Positions 9,446-18,286 of a stretch of 64,000 bases of DNA are shown in pieces. This DNA is from Cyanobium sp. ATX 6F1 (GTDB lineage: Bacteria; Cyanobacteriota; Cyanobacteriia; PCC-6307; Cyanobiaceae), in assembly GCF_024346315.1 (NCBI RefSeq), contig NZ_JAGQCS010000001.1, forward strand, positions 372,001-436,000, read 5' to 3'. The notes beneath the pieces are model-generated. The model was given only the letters and a program-made list of their open reading frames with translations, ran no database searches and was not told the DNA's origin. The stretch's first letter is position 1. Each line of letters begins with the position of its first letter. A program made the translations under genes and the position numbers.

Positions 9446-9808
9446 ATGCCTAAGCTAATGGCATCATTGGAGCCCTTTGCCATGGAGCCAGCTGTCCCAC
9501 TGCCGCGTTCGGAGCCGCACACGGGGCCGCACTCAGGGCCTCGTCTGGTGAATGTGCATCAGGCCAAAACCCAGTTGTCTCGCCTGATCGATGATGCCCA
9601 TGCCGGCGAGACGATCGTTCTGGCCAAGGCCGGCAAGCCCTGGGCCAGGCTGATGCCATTGGCACCGCCACCCCCGCAGCGCCTTCCTGGTCGCCTGCGC
9701 AGCTATGGACCCCTGAGCGATCCCGGCATCCTCCTGGAGCCTTTGGAGGCTGATGAGCTCGCCAGCTGGGAAGAGAGCCCGCTGATCTCGGCAGCCCCCA
9801 ACCCGTGA
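9446..9808 (+). CDS. Phd/YefM-type antitoxin of a PIN toxin pair
   Basis: The 120-residue protein has a central Phd/YefM-like antitoxin segment (about residues 33-70): VNVHQAKTQLSRLID followed by GETIVLAKAGKP. The Pro-rich C-terminal half is the likely toxin-wrapping tail. The stop codon overlaps the downstream toxin start (GTGA), the usual translational coupling of a type II pair. The first 30 residues are poorly conserved-looking, so translation could begin at the internal ATG at 9461 or 9482. It sits inside the BREX gene order between pglZ and brxL, where it could act as an addiction module for the locus. Confidence 0.8.
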   Translation: MPKLMASLEPFAMEPAVPLPRSEPHTGPHSGPRLVNVHQAKTQLSRLIDDAHAGETIVLAKAGKPWARLMPLAPPPPQRLPGRLRSYGPLSDPGILLEPLEADELASWEESPLISAAPNP

Positions 9809-10203
9809 CGAACTCCGCGGCCTACCTGCTCGACAGCCATGTGCTGCTCTGGTGGTGGTTTGATCCTGATCGGCTCTCGGCCGCTGTGCGTGAACTGCTG
9901 ATCGAGCCCACCAACACGGTGCTGGTGAGTGCAGCCACGGTGTGGGAGCTCAGCCTCAAGTACCACCGCGGCAAGCTGCCTGAGCTGGAGCGCGCCATCG
10001 ATGACCTGCCGGGACTGCTGCAGGCTGATGGCTTCCAGCCCCTGCCGATCACCCACTCCCATGGGCTGAGGGCCGGCGCCTACAGCCAGGCCCACCGGGA
10101 TCCGTTTGATCGGGTGCTGGCCGCCCAGGCAGAACTGGATCGCCTGGTGCTGCTCACCGCCGATCCGCAGCTCTCCACCTTCCCCTGTCAGACCCTTTGG
10201 TGA
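9805..10203 (+). CDS. PIN-domain ribonuclease toxin (VapC-like)
   Basis: This 132-residue PIN-domain RNase starts with GTG at 9805, overlapping the antitoxin stop. The acidic Mg2+ site is visible: LLDSHVLLWW near residue 9, the mid-chain Glu in ATVWELSLKY near 47, and DPFDRVLAAQA near 97. The HVLLWW form is typical of the Phd-paired type II toxins that cleave RNA. It ends 6 bases before brxL and is on the same strand, so it is probably cotranscribed with the BREX operon. Confidence 0.85.
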   Translation: MTNSAAYLLDSHVLLWWWFDPDRLSAAVRELLIEPTNTVLVSAATVWELSLKYHRGKLPELERAIDDLPGLLQADGFQPLPITHSHGLRAGAYSQAHRDPFDRVLAAQAELDRLVLLTADPQLSTFPCQTLW

Positions 10204-10209
10204 CCTCGC

Positions 10210-12306
10210 ATGGCGATTGAGCACAGCCCCCTCGATCAGAAGATCCTCGAGCACTTCCCCGGCCTGGTGGTCCGCAAGGACCTCACCACCGAGCTCAAGC
10301 AGAACGCGGTGGTGCCCACCTACGTGCTCGAGTACCTGCTCGGCCAGCACTGCGCCACTGACGATCCGGCTTTGATTGCCGAAGGGCTCGAATCAGTGCG
10401 CCGCATCCTCGCAAAGCACTACGTGCACCGCAACCAGTCGGAGCTGGTGAAATCCACGATCAAGGACAAGGGAAGCCACAAGGTGATCGACAAGCTCACC
10501 GTTACCTTCAACGAAAGGGCTGGCTTCCACGAGGTGGAGTTCACCAACCTCGGCATCAAGAAAGTGCCGATCGACGATTCCTACGTCAAGCGCTACCCCA
10601 AGCTGCTGGTGGGTGGCATCTGGGCGATCACGGACGTGGAGTACGAACTCCCCGTCGACCCCAAGGCCAGCCCCTGGCAGATCTCAACAGTGAAGCCCAT
10701 CCAGGTGGCCGGCGTCGATCACGAGGAGTTCCTGGCGGCACGGGCGAAATTCAGCACCGATGAATGGATCGATGTGCTCATGCAGAGCGTGGGCTTCAAC
10801 CCTGAGCACTTCAGCCGCCGCGCCAAGCTACTCACTTTGATCCGGCTGATTCCTTTCTGCGAGCGCAACTACAACTTGCTCGAACTGGGACCAAAGGGAA
10901 CGGGTAAATCGCACATCTTTGCCGAGTTCTCACCCCACGGGATGCTTATTTCTGGTTCAGAGGTCACCGCACCAAAGCTTTTTGTCAGCAATATCAACGG
11001 CAAGATTGGCCTGGTGGGCTACTGGGATTGCATTTGTTTTGACGAGTTCGCCGGTAAAGACAAGAAGGTCGATAAGACATTGGTCGATATTATGAAGAAC
11101 TACATGGCTAACCGCACCTTCTCGCGCGGCATCGAGCAGCTTTCGGCCGAGGCCTCGATGGTGTTCATGGGAAACACCCAGAAGTCGGTGGCCTACATGC
11201 TTAAGCACTCTCATTTCTATGAGCCGCTGCCCGACAAATACATCGACTCGGCCTTCCTCGATCGCATCCACGCCTTCAACCCCGGCTGGGAAGTGGCACC
11301 GGTGCGCCATGAGCTGTTCTGCAAAGGCTATGGCTTTGTAGTCGACTACATCGCCGAGGTGCTCAAGCACCTGCGCACCGAGGATTTCACCAGTCGCTAC
11401 AAGACGTTCTTTGAGATCAGTTCAGAGGTCACCACTCGAGATCAGACCGGTTTCGAGAAAACCTTCTCCGGGCTGATGAAGATCATCCATCCCGATGGCA
11501 AGGCCAACAAGGAGGAAGTCGCCGAACTGCTGGAGTTCGCGATGGAGTGCCGCCGCCGAATCCGTGAGCAGATACTAAGAATCGACGACACCTTCAAGCC
11601 CAACGACTTCATCTTCCGCGACCTCAAAACCGGCAGTGAGGTAACGGTTCTGACCCCGGAAGAGAAGCAGTACCCTGCCTTCTCCGGTCTCCGTCCCCCC
11701 GCTTCCCAACCAGGTGGAGTGGCCACCGAACCGGCCCCTGGCGAAGGAGGCCTGGTTGCAGGAACAACGGACAGCGACCAAAGCGAGACAACCGATCCGC
11801 AGTCCGATTCCTCAACTCTCAAGGAGCACCATCTGGTCGTTCCTGAAAACTCCAAGGGTTGGAGCTACCGGCGGCTGTTTGGTGATTACCTTCGTGGTGC
11901 GACGGGGATCATCATTCGAGATCCCTACATCCGCCATTTCCACCAAGTCCGCAACATGGTGGAATTTCTACGCATGGTGAATGAGATTACACCTGTGGGC
12001 GATGAGGTGTCGGTCCACTTAATCACCGGATCTGATCAAGACACGATGGAGAAGCAGTTGGAGAACCTAGGCCAAGTGCAGGATTCATTCGCGGGCACCA
12101 GCACACCGTTTAGCTGGGAGATCGATGCCAGCGCCAACTTCCATGCCCGCAGCCTCACCACCAACACGGGCTGGAAAATCACCCTCGATCGAGGCCTGGA
12201 TTTCTTCCAATGGTTTGAATTCTCAGCCTTAAATGCCGCAGCGGCGGTGCAGGAGGCCAGGCTGGTGAAGGGTTGCGAGATCAACTACATCGCTGTGAAA
12301 CCCTGA
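10210..12306 (+). CDS. brxL: BREX Lon-like ATPase/protease-family protein BrxL
   Basis: The 698-residue protein is BrxL of type 1 BREX, a Lon-related AAA+ protein that forms ring assemblies on DNA and is needed for phage exclusion but not for methylation. Walker A (GPKGTGKSH) is near residue 226 and a Walker B-like CFDEFAG follows near 276. The N-terminus has the family stretch around HFPGLVVRKDLT. Residues about 490-540 form a Pro/Ser/Thr-rich linker before the C-terminal Lon-like domain. It is the last gene of the BREX operon, and its stop lies 4 bases from the stop of a convergent nuclease gene. Confidence 0.92.
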   Translation: MAIEHSPLDQKILEHFPGLVVRKDLTTELKQNAVVPTYVLEYLLGQHCATDDPALIAEGLESVRRILAKHYVHRNQSELVKSTIKDKGSHKVIDKLTVTFNERAGFHEVEFTNLGIKKVPIDDSYVKRYPKLLVGGIWAITDVEYELPVDPKASPWQISTVKPIQVAGVDHEEFLAARAKFSTDEWIDVLMQSVGFNPEHFSRRAKLLTLIRLIPFCERNYNLLELGPKGTGKSHIFAEFSPHGMLISGSEVTAPKLFVSNINGKIGLVGYWDCICFDEFAGKDKKVDKTLVDIMKNYMANRTFSRGIEQLSAEASMVFMGNTQKSVAYMLKHSHFYEPLPDKYIDSAFLDRIHAFNPGWEVAPVRHELFCKGYGFVVDYIAEVLKHLRTEDFTSRYKTFFEISSEVTTRDQTGFEKTFSGLMKIIHPDGKANKEEVAELLEFAMECRRRIREQILRIDDTFKPNDFIFRDLKTGSEVTVLTPEEKQYPAFSGLRPPASQPGGVATEPAPGEGGLVAGTTDSDQSETTDPQSDSSTLKEHHLVVPENSKGWSYRRLFGDYLRGATGIIIRDPYIRHFHQVRNMVEFLRMVNEITPVGDEVSVHLITGSDQDTMEKQLENLGQVQDSFAGTSTPFSWEIDASANFHARSLTTNTGWKITLDRGLDFFQWFEFSALNAAAAVQEARLVKGCEINYIAVKP

Positions 12307-12310
12307 CGAC

Positions 12311-13363
12311 TCAGTCGTTCTGAGTGGCCACCATCCATACCCGCTTGAGTGGAAGAGCCAGGCGGATCTCTTCCGGCAGCCTCTCGTAGTGCTCAAAGAG
12401 TTTCTCAAGCAGATCCTTGCGGCTCCAGAGCCGGACCCGGAAGAAATCCCGTGCCAGCTCTTTTTGAACATTGGGCTTGAAACCACCCCAGCTCACGAAG
12501 AGGCAGGTCTCGGCGCCGAATTTCTGCCCGGCGCCGATCAGCTTGTCCACCGTTGGCCGATCCGCTGGCTCGGATCCTGACTTCACCTCAACGCAAATCT
12601 TGGGCTTCCCGAAGCCCAACTCACCACCGCCAGCCAGGATGTCGGCACCTCCGTCAGCTCCCTCCGGGCTGCGGTAGGTGGTGTATCCCTCGGCCCGCAG
12701 GATCGCCTCCACAAGTTCGGTGAGGCCATGCCCCTTGAAGCGGGCCTCGATCAGCCGCTCCACTTGATCGCCGGCCAGCTCCTCCAGGTTGACGTTGATC
12801 GGGGCGCTGACGTCGCTGATAGTTTCACCCTGACCTGGCTGCTGCGGTGTGGCCACGCTCGCGCCAGCGCTCTCCGGCTTCCATTTGTTCGCAGCCATCG
12901 CCCGCACCCGTGCTTCCGCGTCGTTCCGCTGGATGCGACAGATGGTGAGGAACGCCCCGAATGAATAAAGAATGTCTTGCGGGAAGGCGCTGCGGGGGAT
13001 CAGGCCGCTGAACCAGTTGACGCTGCGCCAGTGGAAGTAGGGATCCGGGCCTCCCTGCTCGAAGTGATAGCCACTGGTGATCTCTCCGAAGTAGAGGCCC
13101 GACTGGAGCTTGGAGGGCATCACAACCCAGTCTCCCTGTGCCATGTCGCGCCCAAAGGCCCACACCTGCGCAGACCAGTTGATCAGCGCCTTGGCCTTCT
13201 CCTCTTGGTAGCGCTGCTCCATTGCATGGATCAGGGCCTGCCGGTCAGCCAGGGCAGCCAGATCCACATTCAGAGCATCCCAGGCCAAGTACACGCGACC
13301 CTCGTCGAGAAACTTCTGCTCCTGCTCGCCGTGGGAGCCGGCGCGGATCAGCCAAAGGGTCAT
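12311..13363 (-). CDS. Mrr-type restriction endonuclease-like protein
   Basis: This 350-residue protein has a C-terminal Mrr_cat-like PD-(D/E)XK nuclease domain (about residues 195-310): a helix ending LVEAILRAEGY, GADGGADIL with the catalytic Asp, then a strand with E-V-K (CVEVKSG). The N-terminal half (WLIRAGSHGEQEQ, later GDWVVMPS and YFGEI) resembles modified-base or nucleotide sensing domains fused to such nucleases, possibly a type IV-like enzyme that cuts modified DNA. Its ATG overlaps the stop of the upstream TPR gene (ATGA), so both are translated together. It converges with brxL. Confidence 0.82.
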   Translation of the reverse strand: MTLWLIRAGSHGEQEQKFLDEGRVYLAWDALNVDLAALADRQALIHAMEQRYQEEKAKALINWSAQVWAFGRDMAQGDWVVMPSKLQSGLYFGEITSGYHFEQGGPDPYFHWRSVNWFSGLIPRSAFPQDILYSFGAFLTICRIQRNDAEARVRAMAANKWKPESAGASVATPQQPGQGETISDVSAPINVNLEELAGDQVERLIEARFKGHGLTELVEAILRAEGYTTYRSPEGADGGADILAGGGELGFGKPKICVEVKSGSEPADRPTVDKLIGAGQKFGAETCLFVSWGGFKPNVQKELARDFFRVRLWSRKDLLEKLFEHYERLPEEIRLALPLKRVWMVATQND

Positions 13364-14478
13364 GGGCCTACTCCGTCACCACCAATCAGTCTGAGCGCTT
13401 CCTCGTATTCCGCCTCAATCCCCAGCCCTGAATCCTCATCAGGCGTGAGCCGCTTCATGCCCACATGGATCAGGCAGGCCAGGGCTAGGTCGCTCCAGCG
13501 GCCCGGCAGGGTCTTCAGGGTGCGGGAGGTGCCTGGCTCATTGATCTGCAGCCCGCTCTGGCCCACCGCCGCCACCTCGCTGATCACCGCCAGGAACTCG
13601 GCCTGGTCCATCGCCTGGAAGCGGCGCAGGGCATCGAGGCAGTAGGTCACCGCGTCCGGCCTCAAACCATTGCTGCTGGCCTGGCGTAGGTCCCGCGCGG
13701 CGACCTGCCCCCGCAGCGCCTTGGCCTGCTCGCCCAGCTCCCCAAACGGGTGCTGCTCGATCACCTGCAGCAGCAGCGCATCGGCCTCGTCGCGGTGCTC
13801 ACCTGGATCCAGCTCCAACAGCGCCTGGGCCAGGCTCAGGCTGGCCACCGCATCGTTCGGTGCCACCGCAAGGGCCTGCCGGAACCGTGCTGCCCCTGCC
13901 GCCAGTGCGCCCGCCGCGGTGAGCAGGCTCCCGAGGGTGCGCAGCGCATAGGGGTTGCCAGGCTCCAGCTCAATCGCGCTCTCAAGCGCCTGGCGTGCTT
14001 CTGCCTGGTCCTGGTCCCTCAGCGCTGCCACACCCAGGGCCACCTGGGCATTGGCAAACGAAGGATCCACCGCGACCGCCCGCCGCAGGAGTTCACGGGC
14101 CTCCTTCAGCTGACCCTCATCGCTGGCCACCATGCCCAGGTTGTAGAGCGCGTCTCGGTTCTCGGGTTCGGCTTCCAGCAGGGCCACCAGCAACGGCCGG
14201 GCCTCGCCGTAGCGGCGTTGCTTCAGCAGCGGTGTGATGGCCGCCATCGCCTCGGCTGTCGAAGTTGCACTCTCAGTGGCTGGGCTCCAGTTCACCTCGA
14301 TGCGCCCATTGGCGAACACCACATCCACCCGCCCGCCCATGGCGCCATAGGCCTGCTGGAAGTAGTCGGTCACCGCCCGGTGGAAGGCCGCGCTGCCCGG
14401 CTTACCGCTGTCTTCCGGCAGCAGCTTCCGATCGAAGGTTGTCTCCTCGATCGTGAACGAGGTGGCCTGCATGCCCAT
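13360..14478 (-). CDS. TPR-repeat protein in an operon with the Mrr-type nuclease
   Basis: The 372-residue protein has an N-terminal domain of about 75 residues not recognised. At least four tetratricopeptide repeats follow (about residues 80-235, for example DALYNLGMVASDEGQLKEA and ANAQVALGVAALRDQDQAEA), then a C-terminal helical domain. TPRs mediate protein-protein contacts. The ATG directly follows the stop of the upstream gene, and its own stop overlaps the nuclease start. The three minus-strand genes thus form one coupled unit, with this protein as a plausible scaffold or sensor; that role is inferred. Confidence 0.75.
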   Translation of the reverse strand: MGMQATSFTIEETTFDRKLLPEDSGKPGSAAFHRAVTDYFQQAYGAMGGRVDVVFANGRIEVNWSPATESATSTAEAMAAITPLLKQRRYGEARPLLVALLEAEPENRDALYNLGMVASDEGQLKEARELLRRAVAVDPSFANAQVALGVAALRDQDQAEARQALESAIELEPGNPYALRTLGSLLTAAGALAAGAARFRQALAVAPNDAVASLSLAQALLELDPGEHRDEADALLLQVIEQHPFGELGEQAKALRGQVAARDLRQASSNGLRPDAVTYCLDALRRFQAMDQAEFLAVISEVAAVGQSGLQINEPGTSRTLKTLPGRWSDLALACLIHVGMKRLTPDEDSGLGIEAEYEEALRLIGGDGVGP

Positions 14479-15261
14479 TCAGCAAACCCCAGCGGGATAG
14501 GCAGGCTGCCAGTTGTACCAGCGCGCAATCCCGAGCTTCTCGGCCCAGGCGTCGATCATCTCCCGATCCGGATCCGGCGTCGTGGCCTGCTCTCGGGTGC
14601 TGGCGATCAGCTCCCGCGCCAGCGCTTCGAACCCTGCCGCCTGATACGGCACCGCCAGTGGCGGCAGGCCCACCAGCTCAGCGGCCTGGAAGGCATAGGC
14701 CGCGTTCATCCCCCGGCTCGCCTTGACGACCGCGGCAGGAGCCAGTCGGTCGATATCGGCATTGAGGCTGGGCACGTTCTGCTGCACCTGCTCCTGCAGC
14801 ACCGCCGCCTGCAAGCCCCGCAACTCCGGTGCCTCCTCAAACAGCCACTGGTCAGCGCACAGCCCCGGTCCGATCGAGCGCAGCTGCACCATCAGGCCGT
14901 TGTAGAAGCCAAGCCCCAACTCCCGTACCCGGGCCAATGGCAGCTTGCCCTTGTGCAGCTTCTCCACCTGCGAGACCACCTGCTCGCGCGCCTCCCGCTT
15001 CTCCGTGAGGTTCACCCGCAGCTCCTGGGGCACCTCCACCAGCCGCAGCAGCAGGGCTGCCTCAAAGGCCACGTGGTAACTGCAGGCCTCGTCGTCCTGC
15101 CTGAACAGGATCAGGTGCGCCTGCCGTTCCTTGTTGGCGGGCTTGAGGGTGGCGAGGGTGCTCAGACCCGGCTCCTGAGCCACGGCCACCGGCAGTCCAC
15201 TGACCGCTTCCACCCGCTGGAGGATGCGGGACACGGCCGGTAGGAGCGCGTGCTCAACCAT
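14479..15261 (-). CDS. Unknown protein, first gene of the TPR/nuclease operon
   Basis: The 260-residue soluble protein is not recognised. I take the ATG at 15261 as the start, because the extra 27 residues from 15342 are low-quality and run towards the divergent gene. It has an N-terminal MVEHALLPAVSRIL helix, a mixed segment around LILFRQDDEACSYHVAFEAA, a charged helical middle and a C-terminal stretch with AGFEALARELIAS. There is no signal peptide or obvious catalytic motif. The next gene begins on the base after its stop codon. Its context beside BREX suggests a defence-related role; that is a guess. Confidence 0.6.
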   Translation of the reverse strand: MVEHALLPAVSRILQRVEAVSGLPVAVAQEPGLSTLATLKPANKERQAHLILFRQDDEACSYHVAFEAALLLRLVEVPQELRVNLTEKREAREQVVSQVEKLHKGKLPLARVRELGLGFYNGLMVQLRSIGPGLCADQWLFEEAPELRGLQAAVLQEQVQQNVPSLNADIDRLAPAAVVKASRGMNAAYAFQAAELVGLPPLAVPYQAAGFEALARELIASTREQATTPDPDREMIDAWAEKLGIARWYNWQPAYPAGVC

Positions 15262-15350
15262 CGCCAAGAGGCTGCTGCGGCAGGAGTGTCCCCACGGTAT
15301 CGGCCGCTCCTCGGCTCCCCAGCGAGGATGGGAGGCCTCCAACGGATGAA

Positions 15351-15611
15351 GTGGCGACGCCTTTGCAGATCGGTGCCACCGTGCGCCTCTCGCGGGCCTT
15401 CCTGCAATCCACCGCCATGGTCACCGGACCGGCGGCCCCCACCAGCGTGGGGCCGTTTGCCAGGGGCACCGTGACGGCGATGGCGCCGATCAGCCCTGGC
15501 AGCTCCCTCGTGCTGGCCACCGTCGCCTGGGCTGATGGCGAGAGCAGCCAGGTGAACGTGGGCAACCTGGAGCTTCAACCGGGCAACCCGCCGCTCAGCG
15601 ACTTCAGCTGA
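15351..15611 (+). CDS. Small hypothetical protein (86 aa), beta-rich
   Basis: Starts with GTG at 15351, diverging from the TPR/nuclease operon. The protein looks like a small beta-barrel, alternating hydrophobic strands with Gly and Pro turns (IGATVRLSR, FARGTVTAM, LVLATVAWADG). I do not recognise the family. Its last 8 bases overlap the 3' end of the convergent gene below. Confidence 0.5.
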   Translation: MATPLQIGATVRLSRAFLQSTAMVTGPAAPTSVGPFARGTVTAMAPISPGSSLVLATVAWADGESSQVNVGNLELQPGNPPLSDFS

Positions 15612-15975
15612 AGCCCCTCGCCGGTGGCCGCCGACCAGGAGGCAGCAGCGGCACCTCGATCGTGCAGCCCTCCTCCATCGGGTAGCCCTCCATCTCCAGA
15701 TGCAGGTCGCCGCAGAACACCGACAGGGGCGGATCCAGATCGATCGCCTCCAGCAGGGCCAGCACGATTTCCCCGGCGCTGTCGCTCGGATGCCGCTTCA
15801 GGGTCATGTGGAAGCGGATGGAAGTGAAGCGTTTGAGATCGGGCCGTGCCGAGAGCACATTGGTGCGCAGGAACCGGCCGATCCCGTACTCGGTCTGGTT
15901 GACGAACATCACATAGGGACGATCGTCACCGGGGCCTGGCAGTTCGTCCTGGGTGGTGATCGTGAGGTCGGCCAT
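15604..15975 (-). CDS. Hypothetical protein (123 aa)
   Basis: A 123-residue soluble protein with an N-terminal MADLTITTQDELPG, a central RFHMTLKRHPSD segment and a Pro/Arg-rich C-terminus. No known domain is recognised. The start is the ATG at 15975, nine bases after a possible small gene upstream. It converges with and slightly overlaps the 86-residue gene. Confidence 0.5.
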   Translation of the reverse strand: MADLTITTQDELPGPGDDRPYVMFVNQTEYGIGRFLRTNVLSARPDLKRFTSIRFHMTLKRHPSDSAGEIVLALLEAIDLDPPLSVFCGDLHLEMEGYPMEEGCTIEVPLLPPGRRPPARGFS

Positions 15976-15983
15976 GGTGCTGC

Positions 15984-16172
15984 TCAGGCCTCGTTGCAGC
16001 TTGTGTTCCCGCTCTGAGCGTCGAACAGCGGCCCCAGCGGCACCACTCCCAACTGGCCTTGTTCCGCTACTTGGAGTCCAGATGGGTTGGGCTGCTCCGG
16101 TCCGAACAGCTCCACCGGCGGAGCATCAGGACCGAGCGGCAGTGGGTTCTGCCGGTAGCGCTGGCGCGGCAT
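15984..16172 (-). CDS. Possible small proline-rich protein (62 aa)
   Basis: A 62-residue Pro/Gln-rich frame beginning MPRQRYRQNPLPLGP, on the same strand and just upstream of the 123-residue gene. There is no recognised domain. It is retained because of the tight spacing and the natural-looking N-terminus, but it could be a chance frame in GC-rich DNA. Confidence 0.3.
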   Translation of the reverse strand: MPRQRYRQNPLPLGPDAPPVELFGPEQPNPSGLQVAEQGQLGVVPLGPLFDAQSGNTSCNEA

Positions 16173-16255
16173 GAAGGGAACTCATCGAGGCGGCCTCCAG
16201 CATTGAACATCCGATCGGCCTCGCTGGTGCAGATCTCCTTCCGGGAGATGAGAGC

Positions 16256-16912
16256 TCAGTGCATCAGACGCTCCCGCAGGAACTGATCGCTCAAGGCCAC
16301 CGCCGTGGCCCAGTTCTCCGCCTCGCTGAGCCCGGAGCTGCGGGTGGACTTGAAGCTGTGGTCACCGCTGGGGATCCAGCGCAGTTGCACCTGCGGCGAG
16401 AGGACGTAGGTCTCCACCTCCTCGCGGCGACCGAACGTATCCCGCTCCCCCTGCAGGATCAGGGTGGACGTCTGCAAGGCGCTCAGGTGCTCGGTGCGCA
16501 GCTGCAGCGGTTTGCCGGGCGGGTGAAAGGGATAGCCCAGACAGATGCAGCCGCGCACCCGATCGCTGGCGGCCAACTCATCGACCAGCAGGCTTGCCAC
16601 TCGGCCGCCCATCGACTTGCCGCCGATAAACAGCGGCCGGTCCGGCTCCTCCATCTGCTCGAGCCGCGCCTGCTGGCGGAACGCCTCCTGCAGCACCGGC
16701 ATCCGGTCGGGTCCCTGACGCCTGCCCAGGATTCGCTGCCGGGCCATGTAGGGGAATTCAAAGCGCACCACCCGCCAGCCCTGCTGCGCCAGGCCGCCGG
16801 CGATCGCCGCCATGAACGGGCTGTCCATCGGTGCACCGGCCCCATGGGCCAGCAGCACGGAGGCCGGCGCGGCGTCGGGTCCATCGATCAAGGGAAACGC
16901 CTCGGCTTCCAT
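16256..16912 (-). CDS. Alpha/beta hydrolase (TEX30/KANL3-like)
   Basis: This 218-residue alpha/beta hydrolase has LLAHGAGAPMDSPFM (oxyanion region, near residue 20-34), the nucleophile elbow GGKSMGGR near residue 95, an acid-bearing LQGERDTFG near 155 and the catalytic His in SGDHSF near 180. The start is the ATG at 16912. The 25 residues upstream are not family-like and would run into the divergent acetyltransferase promoter. The substrate is unknown. It diverges from the GNAT gene with only 73 bases between the start codons. Confidence 0.85.
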   Translation of the reverse strand: MEAEAFPLIDGPDAAPASVLLAHGAGAPMDSPFMAAIAGGLAQQGWRVVRFEFPYMARQRILGRRQGPDRMPVLQEAFRQQARLEQMEEPDRPLFIGGKSMGGRVASLLVDELAASDRVRGCICLGYPFHPPGKPLQLRTEHLSALQTSTLILQGERDTFGRREEVETYVLSPQVQLRWIPSGDHSFKSTRSSGLSEAENWATAVALSDQFLRERLMH

Positions 16913-16985
16913 AATTAGGCACGAAAGCAACGTTTGCAGCCGCAACATCTGGAGCCTGCTCCAGCAACCTTCCCAAACCTCGCCC

Positions 16986-17879
16986 ATGTCCGGTTATTCG
17001 ATCCGGCCCATGCGGCCTGCAGATCTGCCCCAGGTGACCGAGTGGGCGCGGCGGGAAGGCTTCTGCCCAGGCCCATGCGATGTCGACGACTATCGCGACA
17101 CCGATTCTGACGGCCTATGGGTGGGCTGCCTTAACGGCGAGCCTGTGGGGTGTATCGCCGGCGTCCGCTACGACGACCAATACGGCTTTATCGGCCTGTT
17201 CCTGGTCCGCCCTGAGCACCGGGGCCATGGTTACGGCGTGGCCCTCTGGGAGCGGGCCCTGGCCCACCTTGAGGGGGTGGCCTGCGTGGGACTGGAGGCG
17301 GCCGATGCGCGATTGGTGGACTACACCGGCTGGGGGTTCACCGCCGCAGGCGCAACCCTGCGCTGGCGTCGGGACACAGGTGGCCGGGGGGATCGCGACG
17401 CCGCTGCGCCCGAACCACAGGGGATCAACCTGCTGCCGGCAGCCGCCGTGCCCAAGGATGTGGTGCAGGACTATGACGCCCGCCACGAGGCCACTCCCCG
17501 GCCGCTCTTCTTGGGCCTCTGGCTGGGGGAGCCGAATCCCGGCACTGTGGTGGTAGCTCTCGACGCCGAGGGCTGCTGTCGCGGGTACGGCCGCATCAGG
17601 CCCTGCCTGCTGGATGGCCCAGAGCGGGCAGGGGGCTGGCGGCTAGGGCCGTTGATCGCTGACAGCAGCCCCATTGCGCAGGCCCTGATCGATCAGCTGA
17701 CCGCCCACCGCCATGGCCCGGTGTTGATCGACGCTCCGGATGCCAACCCCCACTCCGGTCCGCTGCTGCGGTCGGCGGGCTTCTCGGTAGTGAGCCATAC
17801 GGTGCGCATGTACCGAGGTGGGCCGCCCCAGCTACCGCTGCAAGACCTCTACGGCTTGGCCTGCCTTGAGCTGGGCTGA
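16986..17879 (+). CDS. GNAT family N-acetyltransferase
   Basis: A 297-residue protein. The N-terminal GNAT domain has YSIRPMRPADLPQVTEW (first strand and helix) and the acetyl-CoA loop FLVRPEHRGHGYGVALWERA (about residues 77-96). The C-terminal half is a second GNAT-like domain (ends PVLIDAPDANPHSGPLL, RSAGF, VRMYRG), as in the YitH/HolE-type family of two-domain acetyltransferases. The start is the ATG at 16986; the longer frame to 16812 overlaps the divergent hydrolase. The substrate cannot be read from sequence. Confidence 0.88.
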   Translation: MSGYSIRPMRPADLPQVTEWARREGFCPGPCDVDDYRDTDSDGLWVGCLNGEPVGCIAGVRYDDQYGFIGLFLVRPEHRGHGYGVALWERALAHLEGVACVGLEAADARLVDYTGWGFTAAGATLRWRRDTGGRGDRDAAAPEPQGINLLPAAAVPKDVVQDYDARHEATPRPLFLGLWLGEPNPGTVVVALDAEGCCRGYGRIRPCLLDGPERAGGWRLGPLIADSSPIAQALIDQLTAHRHGPVLIDAPDANPHSGPLLRSAGFSVVSHTVRMYRGGPPQLPLQDLYGLACLELG

Positions 17880-17941
17880 AATGGTTGGGAACAGGAAGGA
17901 TCTGGTGTCAGCCGAGTGGCCTGCGGGCAGCCATCCCCTGC

Positions 17942-18286
17942 TGGCTTAGCAGAGGGTCTGCCCAACAGCCGCCGCCTGCGCGCCCGCCAGCTGGATTCGC
18001 TCAAGCAGTGCTGCCGAACGTGCTCCACCAGCAGCTGTTCCAACCCGGCGGCAGCGGAGCGCAGCTCTGGGAGCTGAACCTGGTGAGCCGCCTGTTGAAC
18101 GATCCCACCATCGGTGAGTGCACCAGCGGGCTGCTGACCTTGATCGAAACCCCCGAGGCGATGGAGGCCTACCTGCTGCGGGCCCAGGGCCAGGATGACC
18201 TCAAACGGCGTGCCAAGCGCTGCATCGAGGCGGTCCAGGAAGCAGGCCGGCTGGCCCGGATCCGGGGCTGGCTGACTCAGGCATAA
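17942..18286 (+). pseudogene. Frameshifted small hypothetical gene
   Basis: Two overlapping frames give one plausible protein. The first (about 17942-18010) reads LPNSRRLRARQLDSLKQ; the second continues with VLPNVLHQQLFQPGG up to IRGWLTQA at 18286. A single-base shift near 18010 would join them. The continuing frame is helical (AMEAYLLRAQGQDDLKRRAKR) and host-like in codon use. The family is unrecognised, and the second part could also be a short intact gene. Confidence 0.4.

Noticed and set aside
13750-15243. Long plus-strand open frame (497 codons)
   Set aside because: It lies antisense to the TPR and unknown genes. Its product is rich in His/Gln/Arg/Leu without domains, typical of an opposite-strand shadow in GC-rich DNA.
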